This document shows positions 35,541 to 44,313 of a stretch of 61,943 bases of DNA, piece by piece. The notes under the pieces were generated by a model. That model did not search any database and was not told the DNA's origin. It worked only from the letters and a program-made list of their open reading frames with translations. Position numbers and translations under genes: made by a program. Position 1 is the first letter of the stretch. Every line of letters begins with the position of its first letter. The stretch lies in NCBI GenBank assembly GCA_000802045.1, contig JUEF01000082.1, positions 1-61,943 on the forward strand, written 5' to 3'. This DNA is from Peptococcaceae bacterium BICA1-8. Lineage in GTDB: Bacteria > Bacillota > Peptococcia > Peptococcales > BICA1-8.

Positions 35541-36164
35541 TCATGACAAAAAATTAAAATCGCCTTTCGGCGATTTAGAAAAAGTCCATACCTTTAACAG
35601 AACCTCTATATATTCCTGCCAAAATTCTTTTATTATTATTTTTTCTGAATCCTTTATGTTAGTTATTACGGGCATAGTCTCCACATCTTCCACTTTCCTG
35701 CTTCGTTGTTCTTGAACCCAGTCACCGTGACAGATAGGTGGAAATAAAACACACCACCAATTAGCACCTTTACCTTCACCAATTATTACTTTTAAGGCTA
35801 AGTATTTTCCTGCTGGCAACACTATTTCTTTATATTTGCGGGTAGGAAAATCGGACTCCACTAGTTCTAATTGGATGGAATAACTATATCCTTTTTCATT
35901 TATTTTTTTTTCTAATTTAGGTTGTAGTGTCTTACAATTCTGCTCTAGATATTTCATTGCTTCTTCAACAGTACCTATTTTCTGTAATAGGTTTAGTTCA
36001 CTTAATATTAAATTCCTAATTTCAAGCTTCAATTTCTGATCCTGATATTCATCAGAATTCGCTAGAACATGCAATCGAATTATTTTATTTTCTTCTGCTT
36101 GAACCATGGGTTGAATAGCAAAAACAAAAATTAAAGCTATTAGAAATAGTAGCTTTTTTAACAC
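35541..36164 (-). CDS. spoIIR: Stage II sporulation protein R
   Basis: 207-aa secreted signalling protein made in the forespore. It triggers SpoIIGA to process pro-sigma-E in the mother cell. N-terminal signal peptide (LLFLIALIFVFAIQPMVQA) then the SpoIIR domain (IIRLHVLANSDEYQDQKLKLEIRN..CVLFPPICHGD). The final residues (KGDFNFLS) are encoded by the downstream terminator hairpin. Here spoIIR sits in the same cluster as its targets spoIIGA and sigE, next to sigG. Confidence 0.93.
   Translation of the reverse strand: MLKKLLFLIALIFVFAIQPMVQAEENKIIRLHVLANSDEYQDQKLKLEIRNLILSELNLLQKIGTVEEAMKYLEQNCKTLQPKLEKKINEKGYSYSIQLELVESDFPTRKYKEIVLPAGKYLALKVIIGEGKGANWWCVLFPPICHGDWVQEQRSRKVEDVETMPVITNIKDSEKIIIKEFWQEYIEVLLKVWTFSKSPKGDFNFLS
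35552..35577 (-). terminator. Terminator overlapping the spoIIR stop
   Basis: Stem AAATCGCC-GAAA-GGCGATTT followed by TAATTTTTTG on the minus strand. It overlaps the last codons of spoIIR. Confidence 0.85.
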
Positions 36165-36179
36165 TTATAACACCCTCTT

Positions 36180-36953
36180 TTAGATATGCTTTTTCATATG
36201 GCTGAGGGCTGCCTTTTCTAAACGACTGACCTGAGCTTGAGATATACCTATTTCATCAGCTACTTCCATTTGAGTTTTGCCGTCAAAAAATCTTAAGGTT
36301 AAAATTAACCGTTCTCTTTCGTTTAGCTTACGAAGAGCTTCTTTTACAGCAATACTTTCTAACCAGTTAAAATCAGTATTTTTATCATCACCCACCTGGT
36401 CCATAACAAAAATGGGATCGCCGCCGTCATGGTAAATTGGTTCAAATAGTGATACAGGCTCTTGGATAGCATCTAGTGCAAATACTATTTCTTCCCTGGG
36501 TAGCTTTAATTCATTAGCTATTTCAGTAATGGTAGGCTCCTTTGAGTACCTATTTACAAGGGAATCCCGAACCTGAAGAGCTTTATAGGCAATATCGCGT
36601 AAAGAACGACTAACCCTTATCGGGTTATTATCCCTTAAATACCTTCTGATCTCACCAATTATCATAGGTACAGCATAGGTTGAAAATTTAACATTTTGGC
36701 CTAAATCGAAGTTATCAATAGCTTTCATCAAGCCAATACAACCAACCTGAAAAAGATCATCTACATATTCTCCCCTATTAGTGAACCTTTGGATAACACT
36801 TAATACCAAACGCAAGTTACCCTGAATCAGTTTTTCCCTCGATTCTTCATCTCCTGCCTGCAGCTTTTTAAATAACTCTCGCATCTTAGTATTGTTTAAA
36901 ACGGGTAATTTAGCAGTATCTACTCCACAGATTTCAACTTTATTAATTATCAA
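36180..36953 (-). CDS. sigG: RNA polymerase sigma factor, forespore late (sigma-G)
   Basis: 257-aa sporulation sigma-70 factor. Region 1.2/2 (MRELFKKLQAGDEESREKL..LVLSVIQRFTNRGEYVDDLFQVGCIGLMKAIDNFD) and region 4 with HTH (LNERERLILTLRFFDGKTQMEVADEIGISQAQVSRLEK). The N-terminal VEICGVDTAKLPVL is the sigma-G anti-sigma-binding sequence. Order spoIIGA-sigE-sigG is the classic arrangement. Active late in the forespore. Confidence 0.95.
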   Translation of the reverse strand: MIINKVEICGVDTAKLPVLNNTKMRELFKKLQAGDEESREKLIQGNLRLVLSVIQRFTNRGEYVDDLFQVGCIGLMKAIDNFDLGQNVKFSTYAVPMIIGEIRRYLRDNNPIRVSRSLRDIAYKALQVRDSLVNRYSKEPTITEIANELKLPREEIVFALDAIQEPVSLFEPIYHDGGDPIFVMDQVGDDKNTDFNWLESIAVKEALRKLNERERLILTLRFFDGKTQMEVADEIGISQAQVSRLEKAALSHMKKHI

Positions 36954-37109
36954 TCTAATTTACCCCCCCTGACTTCAGGCTTACTTTAATTATTACCTTG
37001 GAACAGGGGGTTTATTCTAAGAAAAGGATAAAAATGGTTGGTATTTATAAAGTGTTTCCATTCAGAGATTTGTAAATTTCACTACAAAAAGATAAACCTT
37101 TTCAACATT

Positions 37110-37134
37110 TAAAAAACTGAGCTAGGCTCAGTTA
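37110..37134 (-). terminator. sigE terminator
   Basis: AACTGAGC-CTA-GCTCAGTT stem then TTTTTT on the minus strand, in the gap between sigE and sigG. The 264-bp gap also holds sigG's own promoter region, which I could not assign confidently. Confidence 0.85.
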
Positions 37135-37165
37135 ATTCGATATTTCGTCTTTTATAACAAAAACA

Positions 37166-37187
37166 GACGCGCAATGCGCGCCCCTAC
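37166..37187. repeat. GC-rich GCGCAATGCGCGCCCCTAC element
   Basis: Third copy of the 22-bp family seen at 14812-14868, with internal compensatory changes (CGCGCAATGCGCG instead of CGCCCAYTGGGCG) and the same CCCCTAC end. The paired substitutions keep the palindrome. Confidence 0.8.
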
Positions 37188-37217
37188 TTCTATCCTCAAT
37201 ATACTTCTAACTTCCAA

Positions 37218-37952
37218 TCATTCCATTCGCTGTATTTCCTTTTTTAAGCGTTTGATTATCCGTTTTTCTAAACGGGAAATATAGGATTGGGATATACCTA
37301 AAAAATCTGCTACTTCCTTTTGGGTTCTCTCTTGACCACCCTTTAGGCCAAATCTTAATTCCATAATCTTTTTTTCTCTGGGATTAAGCTTTTTCATTGC
37401 AGTATGTAAAAGCTTCTTATCTATATCCTCTTCTAAAGATTTATAAATAATATCATTATCCGTGCCTAACACATCAGAAAGCAAAAGCTCATTACCATCC
37501 CAATCTATATTAAGAGGTTCATCAAAACTTACTTCTGATTTGGTTTTATTACTCCTGCGCAAGTGCATCAGAATCTCGTTTTCTATACATCTCGAGGCAT
37601 AAGTAGCCAATTTTATCCGTTTAGAAGGATCAAAGGTATTAACAGCTTTAATTAAACCTATTGTTCCAATAGAAACTAAATCTTCAATACCTATTCCTGT
37701 GTTTTCAAATTTGCGTGCAATATAGACAACCAACCTTAGATTTCTTTCTATTAGAGTTGTCTTAACCTTTTTGTCGCCTGCCTCTAGTTTTTCCAGCAAA
37801 ACTCCCTCTTCATCCTGACTTAGCGGAGGGGGCAATGCCTCACTACTGCCGACATAAAAAATATCCTCAGAAAGCCCTAACTTTTCTAATAATCTGACTA
37901 ATGCCAGCTTAAAGCTAAATTTAATTTTAATTAGTTGACCTTCCTGAATCAT
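37218..37952 (-). CDS. sigE: RNA polymerase sigma factor, mother-cell early (pro-sigma-E)
   Basis: 244-aa sporulation sigma factor. It carries an N-terminal pro-sequence ([20 protein letters not shown]..) with the processing region [13 protein letters not shown], the site SpoIIGA cuts. Region 2 ([28 protein letters not shown]) and region 4 ([21 protein letters not shown]) are intact. Pairs with spoIIGA 26 nt upstream. Confidence 0.96.
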   Translation of the reverse strand: MIQEGQLIKIKFSFKLALVRLLEKLGLSEDIFYVGSSEALPPPLSQDEEGVLLEKLEAGDKKVKTTLIERNLRLVVYIARKFENTGIGIEDLVSIGTIGLIKAVNTFDPSKRIKLATYASRCIENEILMHLRRSNKTKSEVSFDEPLNIDWDGNELLLSDVLGTDNDIIYKSLEEDIDKKLLHTAMKKLNPREKKIMELRFGLKGGQERTQKEVADFLGISQSYISRLEKRIIKRLKKEIQRME

Positions 37953-37978
37953 ATTTGTCCACCTCCTAAGATAATTGG

Positions 37979-38899
37979 TTATTCTGCAAGCATATCAGGA
38001 TGTACCAAAGCTTGATACGTACCCTGTGGACACAATTTCCTATGGTAGATTCCTAATACCACCTTGGTGTTACAGTATGTTTTATCACCATCTTGAATAA
38101 GAACTTTCTCCGGCTTGATGCCTAATAACATACCATTCTGATTTCCTAAAGAAGAGAACGGTATAAGTCTGACCCTAGTACTCCACTTAGAATCCGTTAA
38201 GGTTTCTATTTGCTCATTTAGAGAAGGAATATCTTTTTTATTAAACATAGCAACTAATTGAGGCGGTAGTACTGAAGCCAGTTTTTTAATTTCTACTACC
38301 ATTACTGGGTCCTTACTAATTGGGTCAGTGAGTTGGTTCCCTGTATCTACTAAAGCATCTGTTTCGATTATTTGACCAAACAATTCCAGGTAAGCCTTAA
38401 CCATCCATGGACCCTGCTGTAAATTGCGACGAATATAACTAGCCCCCCATAAACCTATTATTAGGGCAATAATTAATCCTGCCAGCAACCAGGCGGTTTT
38501 AAAATTAATCACATTAACCGCAATACCATTCCAGGTTTCAAGAATAAATAGACTATCATCAAAAAGATACATAGAACCCAAAACTGCTCCGCCCATGACA
38601 AAAGAAACTAAATAAAAATAGGCGGCAGATTTTAAAAACCGCCTAAAATTATAAAATCCGAAAGCAGCAAAAACCATAACTAGGGAACAAAGAACTTTGA
38701 CCAGGAATGTTGTGATAAAGGGTAAACTAGGTACAAATACAAGCACAGCATATAGGGCACCAATAAAAGCACCCAACAACAGACGCTTAAAAGTTGTAGC
38801 TAACCTTCCTAATCTAGCTGCCGCCCATAAAATAAAAAAGTCCATAGTAAAATTTATAAGAAAAACCATATCAATAAACACATCAGTATTGGGCGACAC
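37979..38899 (-). CDS. spoIIGA: Sigma-E processing protease SpoIIGA
   Basis: 306-aa aspartyl protease. Five or so N-terminal membrane helices ([17 protein letters not shown]..; [15 protein letters not shown]..) and a C-terminal protease domain with the catalytic DTG in [13 protein letters not shown]. It cleaves pro-sigma-E after SpoIIR signalling. The start chosen is the GTG at 38899 (GGGGGTG five bases upstream); a TTG nine codons earlier lacks a site. Divergent from the Zn-ribbon gene at 39161. Confidence 0.93.
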   Translation of the reverse strand: MSPNTDVFIDMVFLINFTMDFFILWAAARLGRLATTFKRLLLGAFIGALYAVLVFVPSLPFITTFLVKVLCSLVMVFAAFGFYNFRRFLKSAAYFYLVSFVMGGAVLGSMYLFDDSLFILETWNGIAVNVINFKTAWLLAGLIIALIIGLWGASYIRRNLQQGPWMVKAYLELFGQIIETDALVDTGNQLTDPISKDPVMVVEIKKLASVLPPQLVAMFNKKDIPSLNEQIETLTDSKWSTRVRLIPFSSLGNQNGMLLGIKPEKVLIQDGDKTYCNTKVVLGIYHRKLCPQGTYQALVHPDMLAE

Positions 38900-39160
38900 C
38901 AGAACACCCCCACGAAGACCGGACAAAGACTAAACTTCTGTTTACATTATAACTCACACGCCTTTAGAAATATGTCATTTCTTGCGTATTTTAACATTAA
39001 TTCATTTTATTACCAAAATATTCCGTCGATACTACACTAGCTTGTTCAAGTGGGTCTTTAGGGATGACTGATTAGAGCCTTAGGAAAGCAGGATATTTGT
39101 ATAAGTACAGAGAAATTATATTTAGATAATAATAACACCAGATATTAGGAGGTTGTGAGT

Positions 39161-39544
39161 ATGCCAGCATGCACTAAATGTGGCGAAATAGTAGACAAGG
39201 AAGATATGTATCAGGTTAATGGACAGGAAGTCTGTGAAGACTGTGCAATTGCGAGCCATAAGGGTCCACAAGCTTGTGACGTTTGGGCGGTAAGAATTGC
39301 CACTAATACACGAAAACAACAGGGACAGCAAGGTACCGATGGACTAACAGAAAGGCAAAAAGCAATTTATAACTTTTTGGATACTAAGAAGGGTGCATCT
39401 TTGCAGGAAATATTGCAGGGATTGCAGATTTCAGAAACAGACTTACGCAGGGAATTTGCCGTCTTACGCCATTGTGAATTAGCACGAGCACATAAGAAAG
39501 AAAACAAGGTTATTTATGTAACTTGGGATTATAAGGACGAATAG
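39161..39544 (+). CDS. Zn-ribbon/winged-helix protein of unknown function
   Basis: 127 aa. N-terminal LIM-like zinc knuckle (CTKCGEIVDKEDM..CEDC) and a C-terminal winged-helix (LTERQKAIYNFLDTKKGASLQEI..ETDLRREFAVLRHCELARAHK). Probably a DNA- or protein-binding regulator. The ATG at 39161 is chosen (AGGAGG 8 nt upstream) over the GTG at 39155. First plus-strand gene after the sporulation cluster and 61 nt before the HI0933 flavoprotein. Confidence 0.75.
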   Translation: MPACTKCGEIVDKEDMYQVNGQEVCEDCAIASHKGPQACDVWAVRIATNTRKQQGQQGTDGLTERQKAIYNFLDTKKGASLQEILQGLQISETDLRREFAVLRHCELARAHKKENKVIYVTWDYKDE

Positions 39545-39605
39545 TTTAAAACTAAGGGCTGATAATATAATATATCTAACTAAAATATGTTGAGGTAAAA
39601 AAGAT

Positions 39606-40844
39606 ATGGATACAACAAAAAACCATGTAATTATTGTGGGTGGCGGAGCCTCCGGTATGTTAGCTGCCCTTTCGGCAAGAAGAAAAGGGGCCCATGTGAC
39701 AATTCTAGAGCGAAACCCTAGAATAGGTAAAAAATTGTTAGTGACCGGAAACGGCCGGTGTAATTTTACTAATATAAATGCAGATATTTCCTGCTTTAAC
39801 GGTACTAATCCCAAATTTGCCAACAGTGTATTAACAAGCTTTTGTCCGATGGAAACAATCAGCTTTTTTGAGAAGCTGGGAATTGCCCATAAGGTAGAGG
39901 ACCTTGGTAAAGCTTATCCTATGTCAGATCAAGCCTCCAGCTTCTTGGATGTTTTTTTATACGAACTTGAAGAAGCAGGTATTAATATAATTTGCCAAGC
40001 TTTTGTCCAAAATATTGTTAAAAATAACGATGCTTTCCTCGTACAATTAGAAAATGGCGATTCACTAGAAGGGGATAGAGTTATCATAGCGGCTGGCGGT
40101 AAAGCCATGCCCTCAACCGGTTCCGATGGAAACGGATTTGAGCTAGCCAAAAACCTAGGACATAGTATCATTGATATCTTTCCAGGTCTTGTTCAACTTA
40201 AGCTAGAAGGACAGTTTTTCAAGCGTATTGAGGGGGTTAAGATTGTAGGAACTGCAGAAATCTTACATATTAATAAGACTGTGAGCCATGACCGAGGAGA
40301 TATCCTCTTTGCAAATTATGGTGTCTCAGGTCCCCCAATCCTCCAAATCAGCCGTAAAGCAGGGGAATTGCTGCATAAAAACCAGGAAGTAATTCTAAAA
40401 ATATCCGTCATAGATACAATGACTAAAGAAGACCTAAAAAAGATTTTAACAACACGTTTGCAAAACGGGCCTAGAAAAACTATTGAGTTTAGCTTGGTCG
40501 GTCTGATTAACAAACGATTAATACCTGTTCTTTTAAAAGAAGCAGGAATCAAGGATTTAAAATGCCCTGCAGCAAGGCTTTCGAGCAGGGAGCTTGATAG
40601 TATTGTTAATATGCTAACAGATTGGAGATTTAAGGTCAGAGGAACAAAAAGCTGGCCTAGTGCCCAGGTGACTGCCGGCGGCATCAATACAAATGAGATT
40701 AATCAGAATACAATGGAATCTGAGATTATTAAGGGTTTGTTTTTTGCCGGTGAAATAATTGATATTGATGGGCAGTGTGGTGGCTTTAATCTTCAATGGG
40801 CATGGTCCTCCGGGTTTGTTGCGGGCGAAAATGCAGCACTCTAA
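39606..40844 (+). CDS. HI0933-family FAD-dependent oxidoreductase (flavoprotein)
   Basis: 412 aa. Rossmann FAD motif IIVGGGASGMLAALSARRKGAHVTILE, then KKLLVTGNGRCNFTN typical of the HI0933/BaiN family. The C-terminal GGFNLQWAWSSGFVAGENAA closes the FAD site. Family members are flavoprotein dehydrogenases of diverse substrate; in gut Clostridia one reduces bile-acid double bonds. The physiological role is unknown here. Convergent with the ammonia-lyase gene, which ends 4 nt away. Confidence 0.9.
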   Translation: MDTTKNHVIIVGGGASGMLAALSARRKGAHVTILERNPRIGKKLLVTGNGRCNFTNINADISCFNGTNPKFANSVLTSFCPMETISFFEKLGIAHKVEDLGKAYPMSDQASSFLDVFLYELEEAGINIICQAFVQNIVKNNDAFLVQLENGDSLEGDRVIIAAGGKAMPSTGSDGNGFELAKNLGHSIIDIFPGLVQLKLEGQFFKRIEGVKIVGTAEILHINKTVSHDRGDILFANYGVSGPPILQISRKAGELLHKNQEVILKISVIDTMTKEDLKKILTTRLQNGPRKTIEFSLVGLINKRLIPVLLKEAGIKDLKCPAARLSSRELDSIVNMLTDWRFKVRGTKSWPSAQVTAGGINTNEINQNTMESEIIKGLFFAGEIIDIDGQCGGFNLQWAWSSGFVAGENAAL

Positions 40845-40848
40845 GCGC

Positions 40849-42108
40849 TTATGCGTGGGCACGTGAGCCCGTGGGCGCGTCACTTACATACGGATATGCC
40901 CCATCGCTGACAATTTCTTGATACCTTACGGGGTCTGTATCCCCCTCAGTACTAATTAGTAATATCTTGGAATCCTTATCAATCTGCAATTTTTCAGCTG
41001 CTTCTTTTAAATTCCCATTATCAGAAAGTATACTTAATAAGCCTAAGCCTACTGCTCCCGATTCACCGGAAATTACACCAGGATCATCGGCAATTGGACT
41101 TGCTAATATCCTCATGCCCCTAGCTGCAACGGAATCTGGACAAGAAAAAAACATATCAGCATAATCTCTTAATATCTCCCAGGAAATAGTATTAGGTTCT
41201 CCACAGGCTAAGCCGGCCATGATAGTTTTTAAATCACTAGCTACGGCATGGGGTTTACCATCTCCTGCTAAGGCAGATTTGTAAATACAGGCTGCTTCAT
41301 GGGGTTCGACAATAGCTATGATAGGTCTTTTTTCTCCAAACCTCGAAACCAAATAGCCTAAAAGGCTACCTGCAAAGGAGCCAACCCCAGCCTGTAAAAA
41401 TACATGGGTTGGTTTATCAATACCTTGGGCGTTTATTTGTTCTATAGCCTCAGCTATTATTGTCCCATACCCTTGCATTATCCAAGTTGGGATGTCTTCA
41501 TAACCTTCCCAGGCAGTGTCCTGAACTATTACCCAGCCATATTCTTCGGCATGTTTATTAGCCAGTCTTACTGCGTCATCATAATTCATATCTTGAATAG
41601 AAGCTTCTGCTCCTTCTGCTCTAATATTTTCCAGCCTGCTCTGTGCAGAACCTTTAGGCATATAAACAACTGCCTTTTGCCCTAATTGTTTAGCTGCCCA
41701 AGCTACACCTCGACCATGATTGCCATCTGTTGCTGTTATAAAAGTAATATCGCCGATTTTTTCCTTAAAATCTTGGGACTTTAATATATCAAAGCTTACC
41801 TGGCTTAAATTAATCCCTATTTTATCACTTAAATATTTTCCAATAGCATAGGCGCCACCAAGTACTTTAAATGCATTCAAACCAAAACGAAATGATTCAT
41901 CCTTCACCCAAACTTTGCTGACATTTAATTTTTGTGCTAAGTTTTCCAGAGTTTGTAAGGGCGTAACAGTATATTGGGGAAAGCTTTTATGAAAGTTTCT
42001 TGCTTCCTCGACTACATTTTCTGAAATAAAATTAGTTGCTGACTTTTTTCCCGAATTGTTTCTTGCCTTTGGGTTATCAAGCCATAAAATATCGTTTAAG
42101 TCTTTCAT
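40849..42108 (-). CDS. dpaL: Diaminopropionate ammonia-lyase
   Basis: 419-aa PLP enzyme (fold type II) splitting 2,3-diaminopropionate into pyruvate and ammonia. The PLP lysine is K81 in AFKVLGGAYA; TDGNHGRGVAWAAKQLG and GVGSFAGSLLGYL bind the cofactor phosphate. YgeX/DpaL-type length. The C-terminal SDAPTGSRAHA is encoded by the GTGGGC intergenic repeat, so the stop appears to have been shifted into it. Confidence 0.92.
   Translation of the reverse strand: MKDLNDILWLDNPKARNNSGKKSATNFISENVVEEARNFHKSFPQYTVTPLQTLENLAQKLNVSKVWVKDESFRFGLNAFKVLGGAYAIGKYLSDKIGINLSQVSFDILKSQDFKEKIGDITFITATDGNHGRGVAWAAKQLGQKAVVYMPKGSAQSRLENIRAEGAEASIQDMNYDDAVRLANKHAEEYGWVIVQDTAWEGYEDIPTWIMQGYGTIIAEAIEQINAQGIDKPTHVFLQAGVGSFAGSLLGYLVSRFGEKRPIIAIVEPHEAACIYKSALAGDGKPHAVASDLKTIMAGLACGEPNTISWEILRDYADMFFSCPDSVAARGMRILASPIADDPGVISGESGAVGLGLLSILSDNGNLKEAAEKLQIDKDSKILLISTEGDTDPVRYQEIVSDGAYPYVSDAPTGSRAHA
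40855..40882. repeat. GTGGGC-word repeat overlapping the dpaL 3' end
   Basis: GCGTGGGCACGTGAGCCCGTGGGCGCG, near the same element as at 8420-8449. It encodes the last residues of dpaL and sits in the 4-bp convergent junction with the HI0933 gene. Confidence 0.85.
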
Positions 42109-42161
42109 TGTAAATACCCACCTTAAATCAATTTGACATTGAAGGCTTATTTAATTTATAT

Positions 42162-42752
42162 TTACTCACAAACTGCACTCAATTTCCTAATTATTATTTC
42201 ATTTGGGCTATAATTGTTGTTTTGATATTTAAAATTTTTAAGATTGCCTCTATAGATTATCTTACTCTCTAAACTCAGAAAGTTTTGAGGTCTAACAAGA
42301 TTTCTTGATATCTTAAAGTTAGCAATACCACTTTCATTTAAAATGTAATATACAAACTCCGAGCATAAGAACCTATCATCACGACATGCGGTCTTGTTTA
42401 GTACACCGTGCAACAGTCCCTGATAGTTATATTTATAAAGGTTACTATTGGCAATGAAATATTCAACCAGCTCTTTCGCCTTTTCGTATTGCTTCTTTGA
42501 AACCTCAATCTGCATTATTACACCAGGTAAATTTTTATGGTTTTTATATAAGCCTTTATTGATCTCCTCTTGCTTGAACCTGCCAAGAAAAGGGTTGTAA
42601 GCATATTTCCTTCCAAAACTATACATAGCATTAAGTTCTTTATCTAATGAAATAGACGCATGAGTAAATTCATCATTTTTAATGTATTGAACGAGCTTAG
42701 AAACCATAGTATTCGTTCTTGTAAGAACTATATATAAATAGCATTTTTTCAT
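42162..42752 (-). CDS. Permuted papain-fold (NlpC/P60, YiiX-like) protein
   Basis: 196 aa. Circularly permuted NlpC/P60 fold: the catalytic His comes early (H31, EFTHASISLD) and Cys late (C130, DRFLCSEFVYYIL). Typical of YiiX/YaeF/PF05708 proteins, which include lipid and peptide hydrolases. No signal peptide seen, so probably cytoplasmic or membrane-associated. Stands alone, between dpaL and the permease-prefix gene. Confidence 0.75.
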   Translation of the reverse strand: MKKCYLYIVLTRTNTMVSKLVQYIKNDEFTHASISLDKELNAMYSFGRKYAYNPFLGRFKQEEINKGLYKNHKNLPGVIMQIEVSKKQYEKAKELVEYFIANSNLYKYNYQGLLHGVLNKTACRDDRFLCSEFVYYILNESGIANFKISRNLVRPQNFLSLESKIIYRGNLKNFKYQNNNYSPNEIIIRKLSAVCE

Positions 42753-42850
42753 TATGATAATTACCGCCTTTTTAGTTAATACCTCATTATGACATTATAT
42801 GATTTAATATTAAATAAAAAATTTTATGAAAACCTTATTTTATTCAAAAA

Positions 42851-42896
42851 AAACCGGTCAAGGCGATCTTATACTACCTCAACCGGCTCATTTTTA
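42851..42896 (-). terminator. Terminator A of a duplicated terminator pair
   Basis: Minus-strand hairpin GCCGGTTGAGG...CCTTGACCGGT then a T-run, downstream of the 220-aa gene. It shares about 80% of its bases with the element at 43999-44044. Confidence 0.85.
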
Positions 42897-42925
42897 TCTG
42901 TTTTAATTTTAAAGCTGTCTCTTTC

Positions 42926-43588
42926 TTATATCTCCTTACGGCGATCTCTTCCCGTAAGTATTAAAAATAAAAATAATCCAATACCTGCTAAAAAGAAAAC
43001 CATTAGTGAACCAATAGCAATATAAATTTCGCCGGTAGCAAAACGTGTAATTACTGCTGTAAACATTCCAAAAAGCAGTAGCCCTATTGACAAAGCATAT
43101 AGTGCAGCTCGGATCTTATTCATTCCATATTTTTTGCGTGACTCTCTTGTCAATATGCTGTACGTTATTAATGCTCCACCTGCAACGATGAATATTGCTG
43201 AACCTGTTACTTCTTCACCAGATAATTTCATAAAGTATAACATTGCTACCGTAAACATTCCAAATAATACAAGCAACACTCCAGCAATTATTCCAGCCAA
43301 TGAAATACGTGCTGTCATCGAAGAATATACTGATTGTTTAGCTGTATCCTGTCCTAGTCTTCGCATATCATCTATCAAGCCACTCAAATCACCAATTGAG
43401 ATTACTGCCTCTTTGAAAGCCTGCTCATCTACCATGCCTCTGGATTTATAATCTGCGATTTTTTCATTAATGTTTGTGGAAAGCTCTTCTTTTAAATCAA
43501 ATAGCTGTTGACTTGCTCCAACTCCAGTAAATATATTGTCAATATATGTTTCCACTTTGATATCGATAGAATTTTTATTATTTTTCAT
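42926..43588 (-). CDS. Permease-prefix-domain membrane protein
   Basis: 220 aa. The N-terminal ~70 residues (YIDNIFTGVGASQQLFDLKEELSTNI...EQAFKEAVISIGDLSGLIDDM) are the permease-prefix domain seen in DUF1700-like proteins. Four transmembrane helices follow in two hairpins. Its start overlaps the padR stop. Such pairs are typical of PadR-controlled small membrane proteins, perhaps in envelope stress; function unknown. Confidence 0.8.
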   Translation of the reverse strand: MKNNKNSIDIKVETYIDNIFTGVGASQQLFDLKEELSTNINEKIADYKSRGMVDEQAFKEAVISIGDLSGLIDDMRRLGQDTAKQSVYSSMTARISLAGIIAGVLLVLFGMFTVAMLYFMKLSGEEVTGSAIFIVAGGALITYSILTRESRKKYGMNKIRAALYALSIGLLLFGMFTAVITRFATGEIYIAIGSLMVFFLAGIGLFLFLILTGRDRRKEI

Positions 43589-43928
43589 CGTTGAGACCTC
43601 CTTTGATTAATTTATCTAAAACAGCTTTTGCAAAATTCCAATCTTTTTCGCTTTGTTCATATAGTATTTTCCCTTCATCGGTAATGCGATAATACTTGCG
43701 TCTACCACCCTGGGTTTCATCACCCCAATAAGAGAGGATAAAGCCTCCCTGTTCCAATCGGCGAAAAGCTGTATACAAGGTTGCTTCCTTTAATTCATAT
43801 TGATTACCGCTCAACTCAATGATTTTCTTGTAAATCTCATATCCATAGCTATCACCTTGGCGAAGTATGTTTAAAATAATTGTATCTGTATGCCCTCGGA
43901 TAAGATCGGTCGAAATTGTGGTATTCAT
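43578..43928 (-). CDS. PadR-family transcriptional regulator
   Basis: 116-aa PadR winged helix: STDLIRGHTDTIILNILRQGDSYGYEIYKKI, then ATLYTAFRRLEQGGFILSYW, QGGRRKYYRIT. First gene of the pair with the permease-prefix protein, overlapping by 11 bp, with AGGAGGTG upstream. Likely a ligand-sensing repressor of its own operon. Confidence 0.93.
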   Translation of the reverse strand: MNTTISTDLIRGHTDTIILNILRQGDSYGYEIYKKIIELSGNQYELKEATLYTAFRRLEQGGFILSYWGDETQGGRRKYYRITDEGKILYEQSEKDWNFAKAVLDKLIKGGLNDEK

Positions 43929-43998
43929 AATTCTTCACCTCCTAATATGTATTTTATATCATACTACTATGTGTGTCAAAGTACTATGTTAAAAATAA

Positions 43999-44044
43999 AA
44001 ACCGTTTAAGGAGATTTTCTACAACCTCAACCGGTTCATTTATA
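43999..44044 (-). terminator. Terminator B of a duplicated terminator pair
   Basis: Minus-strand AACCGGTTGAGGTTGT...CTCCTTAAACGGTTTTTA, downstream of the 70-aa gene at 44101 and upstream of padR. It resembles terminator A at 42851. Confidence 0.85.
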
Positions 44045-44100
44045 CTATTATTACCTATTTCTCTTTTCATATATAAGTTAAATATGAATATAGTAATCTA

Positions 44101-44313
44101 CTATTCTATTGGTACATTTTCAAGTTTATCGGCAGACTTTGCTTTTTTAGATTGTTGTTCTTTAATTTCCTGAGAACTTTCATTTACGCCCTCAAGGACT
44201 GCTCTGCCTAAATTCTTTATTTCTTCCGACATTATTGTAGGGAGATGATCAATTATTGTGCCAGCAACATTAAGTTTATATTTAATTATTTCCTTTATTA
44301 ATGTTTCATTCAT
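44101..44313 (-). CDS. Small protein coupled to ArsA, function unknown
   Basis: 70 aa from the ATG at 44313 (an upstream start at 44328 lacks a ribosome site). Hydrophobic-to-amphipathic N-terminal helix (IKEIIKYKLNVAGTIIDHL), then a charged, lysine/glutamate-rich C-terminus. Its start overlaps the arsA stop by 8 nt, and GGGAGGG precedes it, so it is translated with arsA. Family not recognised; possibly a client or tether of the ArsA-like ATPase. Confidence 0.65.
   Translation of the reverse strand: MNETLIKEIIKYKLNVAGTIIDHLPTIMSEEIKNLGRAVLEGVNESSQEIKEQQSKKAKSADKLENVPIE

Noticed and set aside
43973..44173. 66-aa plus-strand ORF
   Set aside because: Covers terminator B and the 3' end of the 70-aa gene antisense; no support.
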